From Hawksworthiomyces lignivorus (lineage: Eukaryota > Ascomycota > Sordariomycetes > Ophiostomatales > Ophiostomataceae): 64,000 bases of DNA. The notes under the pieces are model-generated. The model saw only the letters and a program-made list of their open reading frames with translations. It did no database searches and had not been told where the DNA came from. Of this stretch, positions 11,576 through 23,738 are shown in pieces. The stretch is taken from positions 434,001 to 498,000 of the forward strand of contig NTMA01000016.1 of the NCBI GenBank assembly GCA_002917075.1, written 5' to 3'. Numbering within the stretch: the stretch's first letter is position 1; the number at the start of each line of letters is the position of its first letter. A program made the position numbers and the translations under genes.

Positions 11576-14500
11576 CGTTAAGAGAGACAAAAGATCGTAG
11601 AGGAGCTTCAGCAAATAGAAAGCACAGTTGAAAGAAAAATGAAATCAAATCGACCCCGAAAAAAAAAGCAACTTTTAGAAGAACAGTAAAATAGCCTATC
11701 CTGGATCGAGAAAATAAGGGGGGCAGCAGAAAGGGTATATATACATAAGGGTATATGTTTGTTCGTTTATCTATGGACGGGCATGGAGACAAAAGCTTGG
11801 TTATATTGAGGGACACGACATCTGGCTTGCCAGGAACAAGTAAATGAGAACCGAAAAACGTAGTACAGAGTTGTTCTCCTCCCAAAAAAAGACATGGATG
11901 TGAGAGGAATATAAAGGATGAGAGGAATATAGAGGATGCAGACAATTACAAGGTTAGAGCCAAAGGGGCGTGAACTATCAAATCTACTATCAATAACGTC
12001 ACTCTCCTCCCACCGTTCTTCACAACCGATGCAGAGAACCGAGTGGAGACATTTTCTCTTATCCTCTCCATCCCCTTGTCATTTTTCTTGGGAAATGCCA
12101 AACTCCGGGTAGCGAAACTTGTTTACTTTATTTTTCCATGCGACGGCCACAAGCTTGTCTTTCCTCTTAGCACCCTCCTTTTTACCTCCGAAAATGAATG
12201 AAGTTGTGCAGCAGTTGTGAGAGCGGCTCAGGCCTTACAGGCAGTGTCTGATTTCTGCCTTTTAAGGATGGTCGACACGAGAAGCAACGGTTTAGCACGA
12301 GCGGAGAGCTTAAATAACTTACCATCCATCACTAGGAAAATATGAACCCTTTCTTAAATCTAGTCCCCGTTTCCTCGCGCCGATTCTTTTTGGCTGACCA
12401 CCTCTTTTCTAGGGGCTACTGCGGATTAATAGAGTCCAAGCATCTTTTACTTTTTGTACAAATGAGCATAAGTAAACAACAGGGTGGCTTGTGCATGTTA
12501 GAGTTTGTTTACTAGGCATTAAAAAAGCACTCTTGGGCGCCAGCCTTGTAAACAGTATTGTATGACGGTCATGGAGTCTCCTAAAGCAAATGGTGATGGT
12601 AGAATACATACATCCCATTTCGCCGCATCCTTGGGACTAGTCTAACGTTCAGATGATTTCTGTCACTATCAAATGAATCTTTCCGTCTTTCTGCCCATTT
12701 TTATTTGTTTGTTTGGCCAACTCCTTCACTCAAGCTGCACAGCTCCGTTGGGGGGTCCCGGTCGGCTGAAATCGGTGTGCCGGTTGATATGAGTAGTCAG
12801 ATCTTGGCACAAGAGAGACTGTGCTTTGGACTCATGTCTTTACTTTGTTTTTATTTACCTTGTACCCTATGACAGTTAAAACTCTAGAGGATTTTAAAGA
12901 CTAAAAACAGATAAAAACAGTACGTAAAGAATGCTTTCGTGTGTAGCTAAACGGAAGCAAAACTAAGAAACCGCGGCGGCGAAAAAAGAGGGGAGAAAAG
13001 TAAAGGGCAGATAAAGGAAGAAGTAAACAACATAAAGTTGCGAAGTGGCTCCACGAACAGATGACGACGGGGAAAAAATCTCGGTCCAAGCAAGCACAGA
13101 TGAGGCACAGCATCAGGCACAAGTGCGACATGGACAATATACAGTGGAAAAAGGTACGAAGGGTTAACGAAAAGCAACAGTAAGTGCGAGACGCCAAAAT
13201 AAAAATAGAGGCATCGGGAAAAAAAAAATGGCACTTGGACTCTAAAATACCGGCCATGAGCCTTATTCTTAACGACCATGACATAAAAAGACAGCTACAA
13301 GGGAAACGGCCTGTCTAAACAGCCAAAACTACCGCATGCACACACAAATCTCATCCATTGCCGGATGAGGTCTGGCAGCCGGTAATCTAAGTGCTTTGCA
13401 TAGCTTTGTACCCTCATCGCTTGTGTCCACGCACGTGCATATATATGTTTTTGCTGAAGTCTATTTTATTTTGTGTTCTGGCTGTGTATAATAGATTGCC
13501 AATTTTGCTTATTCCCCGACCCGTCCAGTCGGGTGCCAGTTTTGTTTGCCTTGTCTTTCTACCCAGATCTACTGGACGGGTAAATCAAGGAGAGAGAATC
13601 AGACGAAACACCGGGCGGAATTTATCTTCATTCGTTTAAGAGGGCAGCGCGTAGGAATGGATGGGGCCAGCCTCTCGTTTAGCAGGCTCCTCGAGCAAGC
13701 TTTTACAGCATACCTACTCTTTTTCTCTTTTCACTCGTTCCAGCCCGCTCCTCGGGGTTTCCGGTCTACTTCTCCGAAAGATGAGCAGACGACCCCTGAA
13801 ACATTTTTTGAAAAGAGAGTGGGAGGGAGGGCCTGCATTGGTTTCTGCCATGACTACACATATACAACCACGCCTCCTTATTGCATATTCGCTCTTATCG
13901 TAGTCATTATTTGCCAATAGAGTTGGTATGGTTTGTTTGGCAAGGAGAGCAGAAGATAGATTGTCCTTGGAGAGGCATACATCGTACCGCCATCCACTAT
14001 TTCGACTTGTGCGGTTTCCGAGACGGCATGTTATCGTCTGCCGTTCGTCTTGACGTTCTCAGCCATGACGTATGTCAAGACACGCGAACCGAGTACCCTG
14101 TAGCTGTTTTCATGCTACTGCAGCCGATGAATGGCCTTTTATTTACTATTTTATCCATCTTGTCGATACTTCTCGTGGCTTGAATTGGCGTGAGCTGCGC
14201 ACCAATTTGCTAGAATGCTCAAGTTGACAGAATAGCTAACGGAGCAAAGGAGGGAGGCGAGAGAGACGCTCGCCCATAACACATAAGCTGAGATGGGCCT
14301 TTTTTTGAGAAGAAACAGCGCATATAGCTATGTGTATCCTGTGCTTGATTTGCGCAGGCAATCTAAAAACCCTCGAAGTAACACTGCTTTGCATGTTTGT
14401 ACATGAAGAAGACCACCGGGACACTGATCTCGGGACGGACTCTTGGGGCAATGCGGCCAGTCCGTTTAAAATGGACACGGGAGCAGGGGGGAAAGGCAGG

Positions 14501-14822
14501 AGAAGAGCATGGTTCGCGACCCGCTGTGGTATAGTCTCTCCGCAAGACACTGATAGAACGCCCGACTGATATCAGATACGTATATGTGAATTATTTTTGG
14601 TCGTTTTTCTATTTGCTGCCTTTGCCGCTGCTCGCTCCTAATTCATGGTTCATAATTACTATTGTACACTAATAAACAATCCCGTCTCATGACGGTTGCA
14701 AGGAGACAAGCCCCCCTGTCTTGTCGTACGTCGCCTTACAGGGGGGTTGCCTCTCCCGGTCTCATCACTTTCATGTTTTATTTTTTATTTTTATTTTTAT
14801 TTTTATTTTTATTTTTTCATTT
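11429..14822. other. Gene-free 3.4 kb stretch
   Basis: Both strands carry only short frames of biased composition (poly-Phe/Ser/Leu), produced by A- and T-rich tracts. There is no recognisable coding domain, tRNA or repeat family beyond the simple-sequence tracts listed separately. Confidence 0.55.
11534..11569. repeat. 36-base poly-A tract
   Basis: This is an uninterrupted A run on the plus strand, 106 bases upstream of the CBM1 gene start. It could be the tail of a reverse-transcribed insertion or a simple nucleosome-excluding tract. No LINE-like or SINE-like body or target-site duplication was found next to it. Confidence 0.9.
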
Positions 14823-14828
14823 TTATTT
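14774..14828. repeat. ATTTTT microsatellite
   Basis: Seven to eight imperfect copies of a TTTTTA unit overlap the end of the alg9 coding region (stop at 14823-14825) and its 3' UTR. In the mRNA sense this is an AAAAAT-rich 3' end that would sit close to the stop codon. Confidence 0.85.
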
Positions 14829-16902
14829 TCCATCCCATTCGGCGCCCTGCTTGTCGTTCCGCCGGCGGCGTAGGAGGCAATGCCGCGCCCACTTGCGCTG
14901 GTACCGCTCGGGTAAAAAGTCCAGGTTGGGGATCCACAGCGCGCGGGCCAGGAACCCGGTGTTGGCGGCGTCGAGGAGCGGCTGGCAGGCCACGACCTCC
15001 CAGCTGGCGGCGTCGGCCACGTAGTCGGGCTCGCGGGGCGGCAGCGGCTGGGCAGCGTTTTCCGGGTACTGGGTGTCGACGAGGAACGTGCAGGCGTCGA
15101 GGTCGGTGTACTTGCCGGGGTCCTCCTGGTTGAGGTCGTTCATGCCAGTGGTGGGCAGCCAGGTGCCGCTCCAGAGGCCGAAGCCCGTGCGGGCCTCGGC
15201 GAACTCGCCGGGCAGCAGGCCGCGGAACTCGGACGGGATGAACTTGGGCCGCATGTCGCGCGGCAAGAAGAACGAGTTCGGAAAGCGGTACCAGTCCTTG
15301 CCGAAGCACACAAAGTCGCCCGGACCGCCCACGAGACCGTCTTTCGCGACGGCGGCGGTGGTCTCGGCGCTCGTGAGCTGCGCACCGAACGGCTTATACA
15401 GCGCCAGCGGAGCTGCATACGCCGTGTAGACGCCGTAGATGCGCAGCGCACTGATGCCTAAGCTCGCGGCAAAGACGCCGAGAACGGCGGCCAGCTTGAG
15501 CTTGGCCGGAATCAGGCTCGACACGCTGCCGGGCGTCGAGCGGCCGATGCCCTCCAGCACAATGTGGAGAGCAATTGCCGCGTTGAGGGCCAAGAAGGGG
15601 TAGGCTGGGTACATAAAACGCTCTTCTTTGTGGGGCTGGAGCGTGAAGATGGCGAGCCACATGTAAAAGGGTGAGAGGAAGACGATGGCGCGCATGCCAG
15701 ACAACAGCCCTGCTTTGGAGGCGCTCACGATCTTCCGAAGCAGGAACAGGGGCAGGGAAAGTAAGGCCAAGACGAACCAGATGTTGAAGTTCAGGGCCAG
15801 GTTCTTGAAGTAAAAGGTCCAGGGCTCCGTGCCGTACAGGTTGGGACCTCCGCTGGCAGAGAAGATATTGTATTTGACAATGTTCCATGCCACGATCTCA
15901 AATTTTTTGAAGAAAAAGGTGTTCACCGCAGTGTCCACAGCCTAGACAGTAAACCGGTTAGAACATAGGGTTCGACAGGAAGCAGGAAATAAACACCGAA
16001 AAGAAGGAAACGCACCAGCAGTAGGAGTGCAGCCACAGCCCCTCTGGCAACACGAATGGCACCGTCGAAGATGCCCGCTGCGCCACCGCTGAGAGCCAGA
16101 ATGCCCTCTTCCAAGAGGAAGGGGATGCAGAGGGCCGCGGCGAAAGGCCAGCCCAGGATGCCGGCGACGGCGAACCAGAAGATGCCCTGCAGCGTCTTGA
16201 GCCCGCCGCGCCAGTTCATGAAGGCGGTGGCACCCAGCATGACGGCGTACATGGCGAAGCTAGACGGGAGGAAAGCGGTGCTGGCGTGGAAGTTGCCCGG
16301 GCTGGTGCACAGAGCAAGGATGAAGAAGAAGCCGATGCGGGGGTGGATGGTGCCGCTGATGACCTGGAACATGAGGGTTTGGCACAGCGCACAACCAAAG
16401 GCAAAGACGTAGCGGACGAAGTAGAACTCGCCAGCCTACAGAAATGCAACCTCTAGTCAGTCTATGGGATTTCCCCCCAACAAACTCGCATGTGCTCTTT
16501 TCTCACCTTGGACGCCTGTGGCAGGATGCGCCGGATGCTGGCTACAAAGGCATGTAAGCCAACGTACAGCCAGCTGCGGATCGCATAGTCAGGCGAGTAT
16601 TCCCAGGTCTGCAAGCCGTAGCCATGGCTGAGGTAGTGGGTAGGTTCCCAGTAGTTGAAGGTCTCGTCGCAATCTTGGATGGGGGCGAACACGGCCGAGA
16701 AGACATTTGCCGCCAGAAAGAAATAGAAGGCTGTTATGGGTTCTATGCTGTTGCGGCTTGTCCTAGATGAAGTCAGCAGAGAAGAAGACAGGAGAGGTTC
16801 AACAAAGACAGGAGGAACATACTTCTTCTTGGCATGGCTGGCATCGGGATGCACGAACTCCTTCTTCTGTGGTTTATCTCGGGATTCTACTGCAGGAGCC
16901 AT
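14823..16902 (-). CDS. alg9: ALG9-type alpha-1,2-mannosyltransferase (GT22)
   Basis: This ER membrane enzyme adds alpha-1,2-mannoses from dolichyl-phosphate-mannose to the lipid-linked N-glycan precursor. Exons are 16823-16902, 16507-16762, 16016-16435 and 14823-15941, giving 624 residues and all in phase. The luminal GT22 signature QDCDETFNYWEPTHYLSHGY is followed by GLQTWEYSPDYAIRSWLY, which is closer to ALG9 than to ALG12, SMP3 or PIG-B. Many hydrophobic segments follow, then a soluble C-terminal region of ~200 residues. The first intron (60 nt, 16763-16822) is a multiple of three and has no stop, so it also reads as coding sequence. I treat it as an intron because it has GTATGT, a CTGAC branch and CTAG, and because its translation lacks family character. 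The gene is divergent from naf1, with 516 bases between the starts. Confidence 0.95.
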
Positions 16903-17418
16903 TGTGCCATTGCATGGATTCGATATCTGAAGAGAGAGAAGACAAAAACGAAAAAGAAGTGGAAGCTATTAGGTTGTTGACCCTCGCCAGGAAGATCAGT
17001 GAAGAATCCCCAACAATAGGCCAGGGAACAGGCGATCACAAGCTCGACTCAACGGAAAGCTGTTTTCTTTAATTTTTTTTTGTTGGCCCGCTGAGATTAT
17101 AGTGGCCTCATAGCACCTCTCACTGCTAATAGCTTACGTAGCTCCGCCTGTAGCGGACGGCAGCTATGAAACATGTGTGCTAATCTTCTTTTTAGTAAGG
17201 CCAACCATTTTATCGGAGCCTCGGCCTACTTTTATCCGACCGATAAGATGTGACGATAAGAGATTAGGAAAAAAAAGTTCCTTATCAGTCTATTACTTTT
17301 AACTTTTCCTCGCCTTGGCTGTTCCAGAGAGCTTCGCCTTCTTGAAGACAGTCGCAGAAAAAGGGAGAGGACAGCAGGCCGGGCTTCTCACTCTTTATCT
17401 TTCCTAATTCCTACACAA
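16903..17418. promoter_or_regulatory. Divergent promoter region between alg9 and naf1
   Basis: These 516 bases separate two start codons pointing away from each other. The region includes a GATAAG/CTTATC-rich patch around 17240-17290 (several GATA cores on both strands) and T-rich stretches. Whether GATA factors act here cannot be judged from sequence alone. Confidence 0.45.
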
Positions 17419-19770
17419 ATGGGAGAGCCAACGCCGGCTCATATGGAGCCTGGCTCTGAAAAGGCTACGGAGACTGCGCCTGGAAGCACCTTTGTCTCGG
17501 GAGAATCACACATTCTTGAGGTTGTTGACAGGCCAGTCGAAATTGAGCACACTACAAAAGAAGGCGTCACACAGACAGAAACCGCGGCTTCTTCAGAACC
17601 GGCACCCGAAGGTACACAGGAAGAAACCGTTCTGGAGACTGCACCGCCTAAACCAATTCCCACAGCACCGATTGAAGATGACGTCATGAAAGTCGACGGC
17701 AACGGCGACGGCGAGAATGTGCCAAAGCAACTAGATGCCAATGAGCCTACCACCGCGATGGAGACTACGGAAGTGGTGAGCAGTGGTGCGGAAGGCGGCA
17801 CACAGGAACCCGCCGCAGAGCTGTCATCCGAGGCGGCTGTGCCAGTTTCGTCCACGACCGCGCCTCACATCACCGACGCCCTCGAAGCCGCTCTCGACGG
17901 AATGATGGATGTGGACGACAGCAGCACTGCCGGCGCACAGCAGGGACAGCAGTCACAGAACGCAGAAGGCGGCATAGATGGACAGAACGAAGACGGCGAT
18001 GCGCCAGCAGACGGCGAGGGCGTGGAGTGGGAGGCGGACTCGTCGCCGTATGTGTCGTCGTCGTCGGACTCGGACAGCTCGGACGACTCGGACGACTCGG
18101 ACGACGACTCGGACGCCGATATGCTGGGCGTGCAGGAGACGGTGCGCATGCTAATGGACGCGGCCATGCAGGCGTCGGACGAGGAGGACGACGAGGAGGG
18201 CGGCGGCGGGCGTGGCGGCGGCGGCGGCGTGGCGAACGTGCGCAGCAAGAACGAGCTGCCGGACGACACGGTGCCGCCGCTGCCGGACGTGCAGATCGGC
18301 GCTGACGACGAGGTCGTGCGGCTGGGCGCCGTGTTGCACGTGGTCGAGAGCGCCGCCGTCATCATCCAGGGCCAGACCGACGGCGCCTACCGCGTGCTGG
18401 ACGCCGGCTCCGTCCTGTGTACGGCCGACCGCGCCGTACTCGGCGTCGTTGCCGACGTCATCGGCAACGTGCGCGGGCCTCTCTACGTGCTGCGCACCGC
18501 CCGCGACGACGCCGAGCGCCTGCTGGCCACCCCCGACGCCCCGCTCGCCCCGGGCCGCGATGTCTATTACCCGGCTAAGCACGCCATCTACGTCTTCACC
18601 GAGGCCCTGCGCGGCGTCAAGGGCTCCGACGCCAGCAACCTGCACGACGAGGAGGTCGCCGCCGACGAGATCGAGTTCTCCGACGACGAGAAGGAGGCCG
18701 CCTACAAGCGCGAGCTCAAGGCCAAGCGGCGCGGCGGCGGGGGGGCTGGCGCTGGCGCCGGCGGGCCGGGCAGCAGCCACCAGCACGGCAAGAAGGCGCA
18801 GCAGAACCGCGGCGGCGGGCACCCGCTGCGGAACCAGGTGACAAACGGCAGCAACGGCGGCCTGCAGTACGACGACCACAACGACGAAGACGACGATGGG
18901 CCTTACAAGCCGCTGACGCGGCCGGCAAACTTTGGCCAGGGTCCGCCGGCTCCGCCGCCGTCCGGACCCTCGAGCGCTGGAGGAGGAGGAGCTGGAGGAG
19001 GAGGCGGTGCGGGCGGAGCTGGTGGCGCCGGCAGCCACGGCTCTTTCCGCGGACAGCAGAGATTTCACAGAGGCGGAGGGGGCGGCCGCGGCAACCGAGG
19101 AGGATACCGTGGACGAGGAGGTGGTCGCGGCGGCGGAGGCGGCGGCGGCTACGAAGGGGGCAACTGGAACGGGGCTGGGGGAAGCAGCTACTCTGGCGGA
19201 CAACAAAACCGGCACAACCTCCCTCCCCACCAACCACCACCACACCACTACCAGCAGCCGAACAGCAGCACATCTCCATATCCTCAATCGCAGCCGCCAC
19301 ATTCTCAGCCGCCCCATCAGCAGCAGCCTGTCGCCCCGTGGCCGTTTGCAGGCATGCCGTTCCCCCCTCCGCCACCTCCACCGCCGCCTCCACAAGCTAC
19401 ATCAGCAGGAGGGCCTCAGGTGTTCGGCCAGGCGCCGGGCGCGCCGTCGCAAGCGGCCGGCTTGGCTGCCGCCGCCGCCCTCCTGAACAACCCTCATCTC
19501 CAGCAATACTGGCAGCAGCAGCAGCAGCAGCAACAGAGCCAGCAGAGCCAGCAGAGGCCGCCGGCACCAGCTTGGCCAGGCTATTCTGCGCAGCCGCCGC
19601 TTCCAGCACCACCACAACAACAGTATCAGCATCAGCAGCCACAGCAGGCACCCCAAGCCGCTCATCCCGGCTTCAATCCCGCGCTCTTCCAGCAGTATTT
19701 TACACAGGGCAGTGGCAATCCAGGACAGGGACAGCCTGGCTGGGGCCAGCACCAGCACCCGCCTTCATAG
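17419..19770 (+). CDS. naf1: H/ACA snoRNP assembly factor Naf1
   Basis: This is a single exon of 783 residues. The Gar1/Naf1 core (about residues 285-400) includes VRLGAVLHVVESAAVIIQG, an AVLGVVADVIGNVRGPLYVL strand pair and GRDVYYPAKHAIYVF. This is the beta-barrel that binds Cbf5/dyskerin during H/ACA RNP biogenesis, before Gar1 replaces Naf1. An acidic Ser/Asp run (~residues 215-235) precedes it. The sequence following the core, SNLHDEEVAADEIEFSDDEK, is typical of Naf1 rather than Gar1. The C-terminal half is disordered, with RGG/Gly-rich stretches near residues 515-590, then long Pro, Gln and His runs. The protein acts in the nucleoplasm on snoRNA and telomerase-type RNPs. The long Pro/Gln tail exceeds that of yeast Naf1 but is common in filamentous fungi. 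Confidence 0.94.
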   Translation: MGEPTPAHMEPGSEKATETAPGSTFVSGESHILEVVDRPVEIEHTTKEGVTQTETAASSEPAPEGTQEETVLETAPPKPIPTAPIEDDVMKVDGNGDGENVPKQLDANEPTTAMETTEVVSSGAEGGTQEPAAELSSEAAVPVSSTTAPHITDALEAALDGMMDVDDSSTAGAQQGQQSQNAEGGIDGQNEDGDAPADGEGVEWEADSSPYVSSSSDSDSSDDSDDSDDDSDADMLGVQETVRMLMDAAMQASDEEDDEEGGGGRGGGGGVANVRSKNELPDDTVPPLPDVQIGADDEVVRLGAVLHVVESAAVIIQGQTDGAYRVLDAGSVLCTADRAVLGVVADVIGNVRGPLYVLRTARDDAERLLATPDAPLAPGRDVYYPAKHAIYVFTEALRGVKGSDASNLHDEEVAADEIEFSDDEKEAAYKRELKAKRRGGGGAGAGAGGPGSSHQHGKKAQQNRGGGHPLRNQVTNGSNGGLQYDDHNDEDDDGPYKPLTRPANFGQGPPAPPPSGPSSAGGGGAGGGGGAGGAGGAGSHGSFRGQQRFHRGGGGGRGNRGGYRGRGGGRGGGGGGGYEGGNWNGAGGSSYSGGQQNRHNLPPHQPPPHHYQQPNSSTSPYPQSQPPHSQPPHQQQPVAPWPFAGMPFPPPPPPPPPPQATSAGGPQVFGQAPGAPSQAAGLAAAAALLNNPHLQQYWQQQQQQQQSQQSQQRPPAPAWPGYSAQPPLPAPPQQQYQHQQPQQAPQAAHPGFNPALFQQYFTQGSGNPGQGQPGWGQHQHPPS

Positions 19771-22700
19771 GAGGAACGAGCATGGGGCGGCGATGTAATT
19801 CAGCGTAAGGAGAGCAGGTCATTAGAGCTAGGAAATCGTAAAAGCGGTGTGCTTTGTGTACAATACCCTGCCCTTTGGCGTCCAGGACTGCTTAACTCCG
19901 CAGGGAGATGTTCTGTACGGAGTATTCATCACAGTTCCCTCGTCGAAAGGCCTTTATTTTGATATTGGCTAATCTTACGGGGACTAAAGAAGCGTTTGCC
20001 AAGTAGATTTTTTAAACACAACGTCATTTAAAAACCATGTCAAATGTGAAACAAGGCAGAATACCGAACCCGTGCCTTACTACTTACAGCGCGGTAGGCT
20101 CTCAGCCTTTGACCGGGGACAAGCTCAGCTGTGATCATAGGAGGTGCTTTTTCTGCTAGATATTGAAAAATGCAAGACAAAACAAAACCAAAAACAATAT
20201 TAGAGAATATACTGAAACGGGCATGTCAGGTTGCCTCTTGAGCACTATGACACTTTCAGAGGACACGGCGTTCTTCCGTGTGTACCGGTTTGCAGAGACA
20301 CGCAGAGATTTACGAGTGCAGAAAGAAAAAAATCTGTCTATTCCCCTGCATCTCGCTGCTGGTCAAGTTGCAGGTTTGACTCGACCATAAGTGTTAAGAA
20401 TGTCCCGTGTCCCCAGCCGATCTTTTTCTAAGCCTTACGGAGGCTGCAACCCCAACAGTCTCGTCCTGCCTTGTTTGCTGAGCCGTGCACGCATGTGCGC
20501 TTTGGCGGCAGCCTTTCTCTATAGTTCGGCAACGTGCCTTTGCAGATCGCAACGGCCATTCATCAACGGCTTAGTGACATGCCCCTTCCATTCTCTGCAA
20601 ACGTCTTTGCCTAGCAAGACAGCGGATATGGAGCCCACTACAGAGCACATATAGGCTTACATAATGTAGATACCCGTATCCGGGTCTGTAAGTCTTATGG
20701 ATATTCGTAGGGCTAGCTGGAGATCACTTTTACATTTCTATCTGCTCGCACTCTGTCTAGACACGCGAAATGCTTAGTCTGCGCACAAACCTATGCTTTA
20801 TTGCTGTTCATCTACCGGACCGGGGCCGCTGCCCACATTTCCAGCTAGTATAGATGAGCGGCGCTCTGGTGCTGGGGAGAGAAGTCCGCCGGCGTTTCAT
20901 AATGAACGTGGCGCAGATGGAAAAAGCAAAGAGGGAAGTGAAGAGACGAAAAACAGGTTTTTGGAGAAATCCGACAACCAGGGTAAAATACCAGTCAAAC
21001 AGAAAACAGAGTGCGCAAAGTAACCTTCAAAAGATACAAGCCGACTTAAGCAGTAACCATGTACACTTGGTGTACTGGCCCGTACGATACGTACTATTTC
21101 TCTGTCTTGTTTCTCTTTCCGTACTTTCTTTATTTTTGGGCAGTTTCGAAACGCAGAGACGGGACGATCTTATTATATTTGTTGGTATTACTGAAAGACT
21201 TACTGAACTTCCTGGATTGTTGGGTTGGAAGAACAAACCCGTAATAAAACAATGAGAGCGAGAGAAAGACAGAGCTAAAAAAGGAATGACAAAGAAGCTG
21301 GAGGTGCAGGTTAAGAGGATGCTTTCATATATTGACTCTGACAAGAAACTCTGCATGAGAGGATGTGTTGCGCCTCCATTGGTGATCACCTACTACGAGT
21401 ATATTAGTCCTGTTGCTATACTTGTCCTTTTGTTTGTTTGAAGTAAAAAAGATGGACGAGCAGGCGGAAGCCTTGGCACCTTATCTCCCCATATTATACG
21501 GACTACAAAGGAGCCCGAAGGGCACAACTGCGTGTGCGCTCTATTATCCAGAAGAGTGACTGCGAACTGCTTGATCCTAATTTGCACGGCCCCGCCTTTT
21601 GTCTCTCTTGTCACATTGATCGACGATGTATACTATGCTTAAGTATTCGCACGTATTGGCATCCACAACACAATGTCTGCTACTCCGTAATAGAATGGTG
21701 GACCACAGAGCACAAGCAAGGAAGATGCGCAAGCACATGCTGTGCGGGACTTATTATGCTTTGGAGCAACATGACTTCCTTAAAGATAGAAGCACATGCA
21801 GCGTACGGTGCAGTGCATGATACGAGTTTTGCTGCTTGTCAGTATCGAGGACACTTGCTAGGACATGACGGATTCTAGATATTCGAGAAGCTGTTTGGGT
21901 TCCATCTGGAAGAAGCGACAGACTCAGAGCTGAGAGGAGTTAATTTCATACCTGTTTACTCCATATATGTATACATCAAAAGGTTTGTGCTTATGTATGT
22001 AGTCGTGGTCGTCCTTCTCCAGGTCATTGGTGACAGAAAGATACGAGGTACAAACGTCGCACGAAATGCGAAATAAGCATATGTCTATGGCGTACGTACC
22101 ATACGCAGTCCGAGCAGTCCGCAGCACAGAAAAAGAGATGTCTCCTCACTTTCTTGTTGTTTCTTCTGCCCCTTGCAGAAAACGAAGACACGCCTTGCGA
22201 TTTGTGGAAAAGACTTGCCCAGTTGAGCCAGCCACCCCTGGTTCGTTTCATCTCGCTTATTGGGGCTTGTGTGGGTTCCACTCCCACCACTTGGCGCAGA
22301 GAAAAGACGACCGAGACGAGAGGGAAACGAACGACCGCCCTTGGTTCTCCTACCCAAAAGAGGCCGGTGGACCAATTAGAGCCGGATGGTGCCTGGATTG
22401 ACAGGTCTAAATCAGTTGCGATCTGCAGCTATGCTGGTCGTCTACTCCACTTTTCCAACCTTTCTCGTCCGCTGGTCCCCCTATTGTCAGGAAGACACTT
22501 CGGCGTCACTCTGCGAGGAGAGGCAGAGAGCGAAGGGATAGTTAGCCAGGACCTGGAAAAGACGAAAACGTTGCAAAGGGCGACAGGTGCGCACCAACAA
22601 ACGGTCTCGCGGCAAGGGAGGGCGCTGTCTTGTCGTGTGTGCTGGCAAGTGACAGAATATGATAGGCGTCCAGTGTGGCCACCATCTCGTCATTCGACTT

Positions 22701-23738
22701 CCTTTCGGAACACTGGATGGGAGGGTCTAAGCCTACGAACCAATTATACCGTCTATCACCATAGCCAGAGCCCACCGAATGCACTCGTTTCTGTATACTT
22801 CTCTGCTGGACTACTGGGTGACTGCCAAGCAAGGCGGTGGAAGCACAACCCCTGGCGCAGAACGCAAGGGTATCGCTTTGATAGGGACTAAGATGGGATA
22901 GGAACGGAGTACCCGTAGACCAAATAATACGAACTGACACCGAGATATGCTGCCTATGCTGTGTGTACAGCTCTCGTACTCTTCTCAGATCCCCCAGGTT
23001 GCGCGCGCTCTCTCTTCGCTGCGGGCCTTTTCTCCCGCACTTCTCCTGCAGCTCACAGCCTACCCGTGCTCCATTACCGTTCCCTCTTCTTGTGCAAAAT
23101 CTTCTCTTATCCACACTCTTTCTCTTTTTGAACTCTCTCTCTCTTCTTCCTGTAGGTTCTTGTTACCTCTTGTCTCTCGTTTTTCATTTTCTCATCCGCA
23201 TCTGGATGATCCTGCAGGGTGTTTGAGACGTCGACCGGTTCTCCTTTTTGTCATTCTTTTTTTTTTTTGATCAACACATTGTTGACGACCTCTCCTTTCT
23301 TTCTGACGACGTTCTCTTTCTATTCTGTTACGTGCTTTGATCTTTGTTTTCGACCAACTCTACCGACTTTCTTTATCGAAACTACCGACTCTCGACGACG
23401 CGATTTGCATTTATACAAAACACGGAGCCACCACCAGTCGCGAAGGTGTCTTACATCGGCCGCATCGCATTCCTACGGACAACAACAGAGTCAGCTTCCC
23501 CAGCCCTAAACTAAAGACCGCATCTCATTCCAGTGTGCGCCGCAAGAAAGCTTGATTCTATTTTCGTGCCGTCGTAGTCACGTCAGACTCCGCTCTGTTT
23601 TCTCGACCGAGTCTCTCAAAAAGGCGGACCTGTTCTTGACTTTTCCCTCCGCCAATCTTTTTTTCTCAGCTTTCTTTTTTTTATTCTATCCGTATAGTTT
23701 CTTTTTTGTCTCTCTGCGACAGCAGCAATCTACCCATC
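19771..23738. other. Intergenic, 4 kb, with a long pyrimidine-rich leader at its right end
   Basis: No gene was recognised. Several 60-245-codon frames overlap each other on opposite strands (for example 22154-22891 plus against 22542-23114 minus) and show no domain or start context. From about 23030 to 23738 the plus strand becomes strongly C/T-rich with runs of T, which looks like the long 5' leader and promoter of the SH3 membrane protein gene. Confidence 0.5.

Noticed and set aside
11505..11945. 146-codon minus-strand frame ending in poly-Phe
   Set aside because: Most of it comes from the 36-base A tract and other A-rich DNA, and there is no family pattern.
13546..13920. Plus-strand frame of 124 codons
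   Set aside because: No domain, intron logic or start context. Competing frames of equal length exist in the same place.
17240..17290. GATA-factor site cluster between alg9 and naf1
   Set aside because: GATA cores are too frequent to assign function to housekeeping promoters without binding data, so they are noted only as sequence content.
22266..22285. T-arm-like hairpin GTGGG-TTCCACT-CCCAC
   Set aside because: The loop is not TTCRANY, no matching acceptor strand or anticodon arm is found upstream, and no Pol III terminator follows.
22154..22891. 245-codon plus-strand frame upstream of the SH3 gene
   Set aside because: It has no domain, overlaps a 190-codon frame on the other strand, and lies in a promoter-like region.
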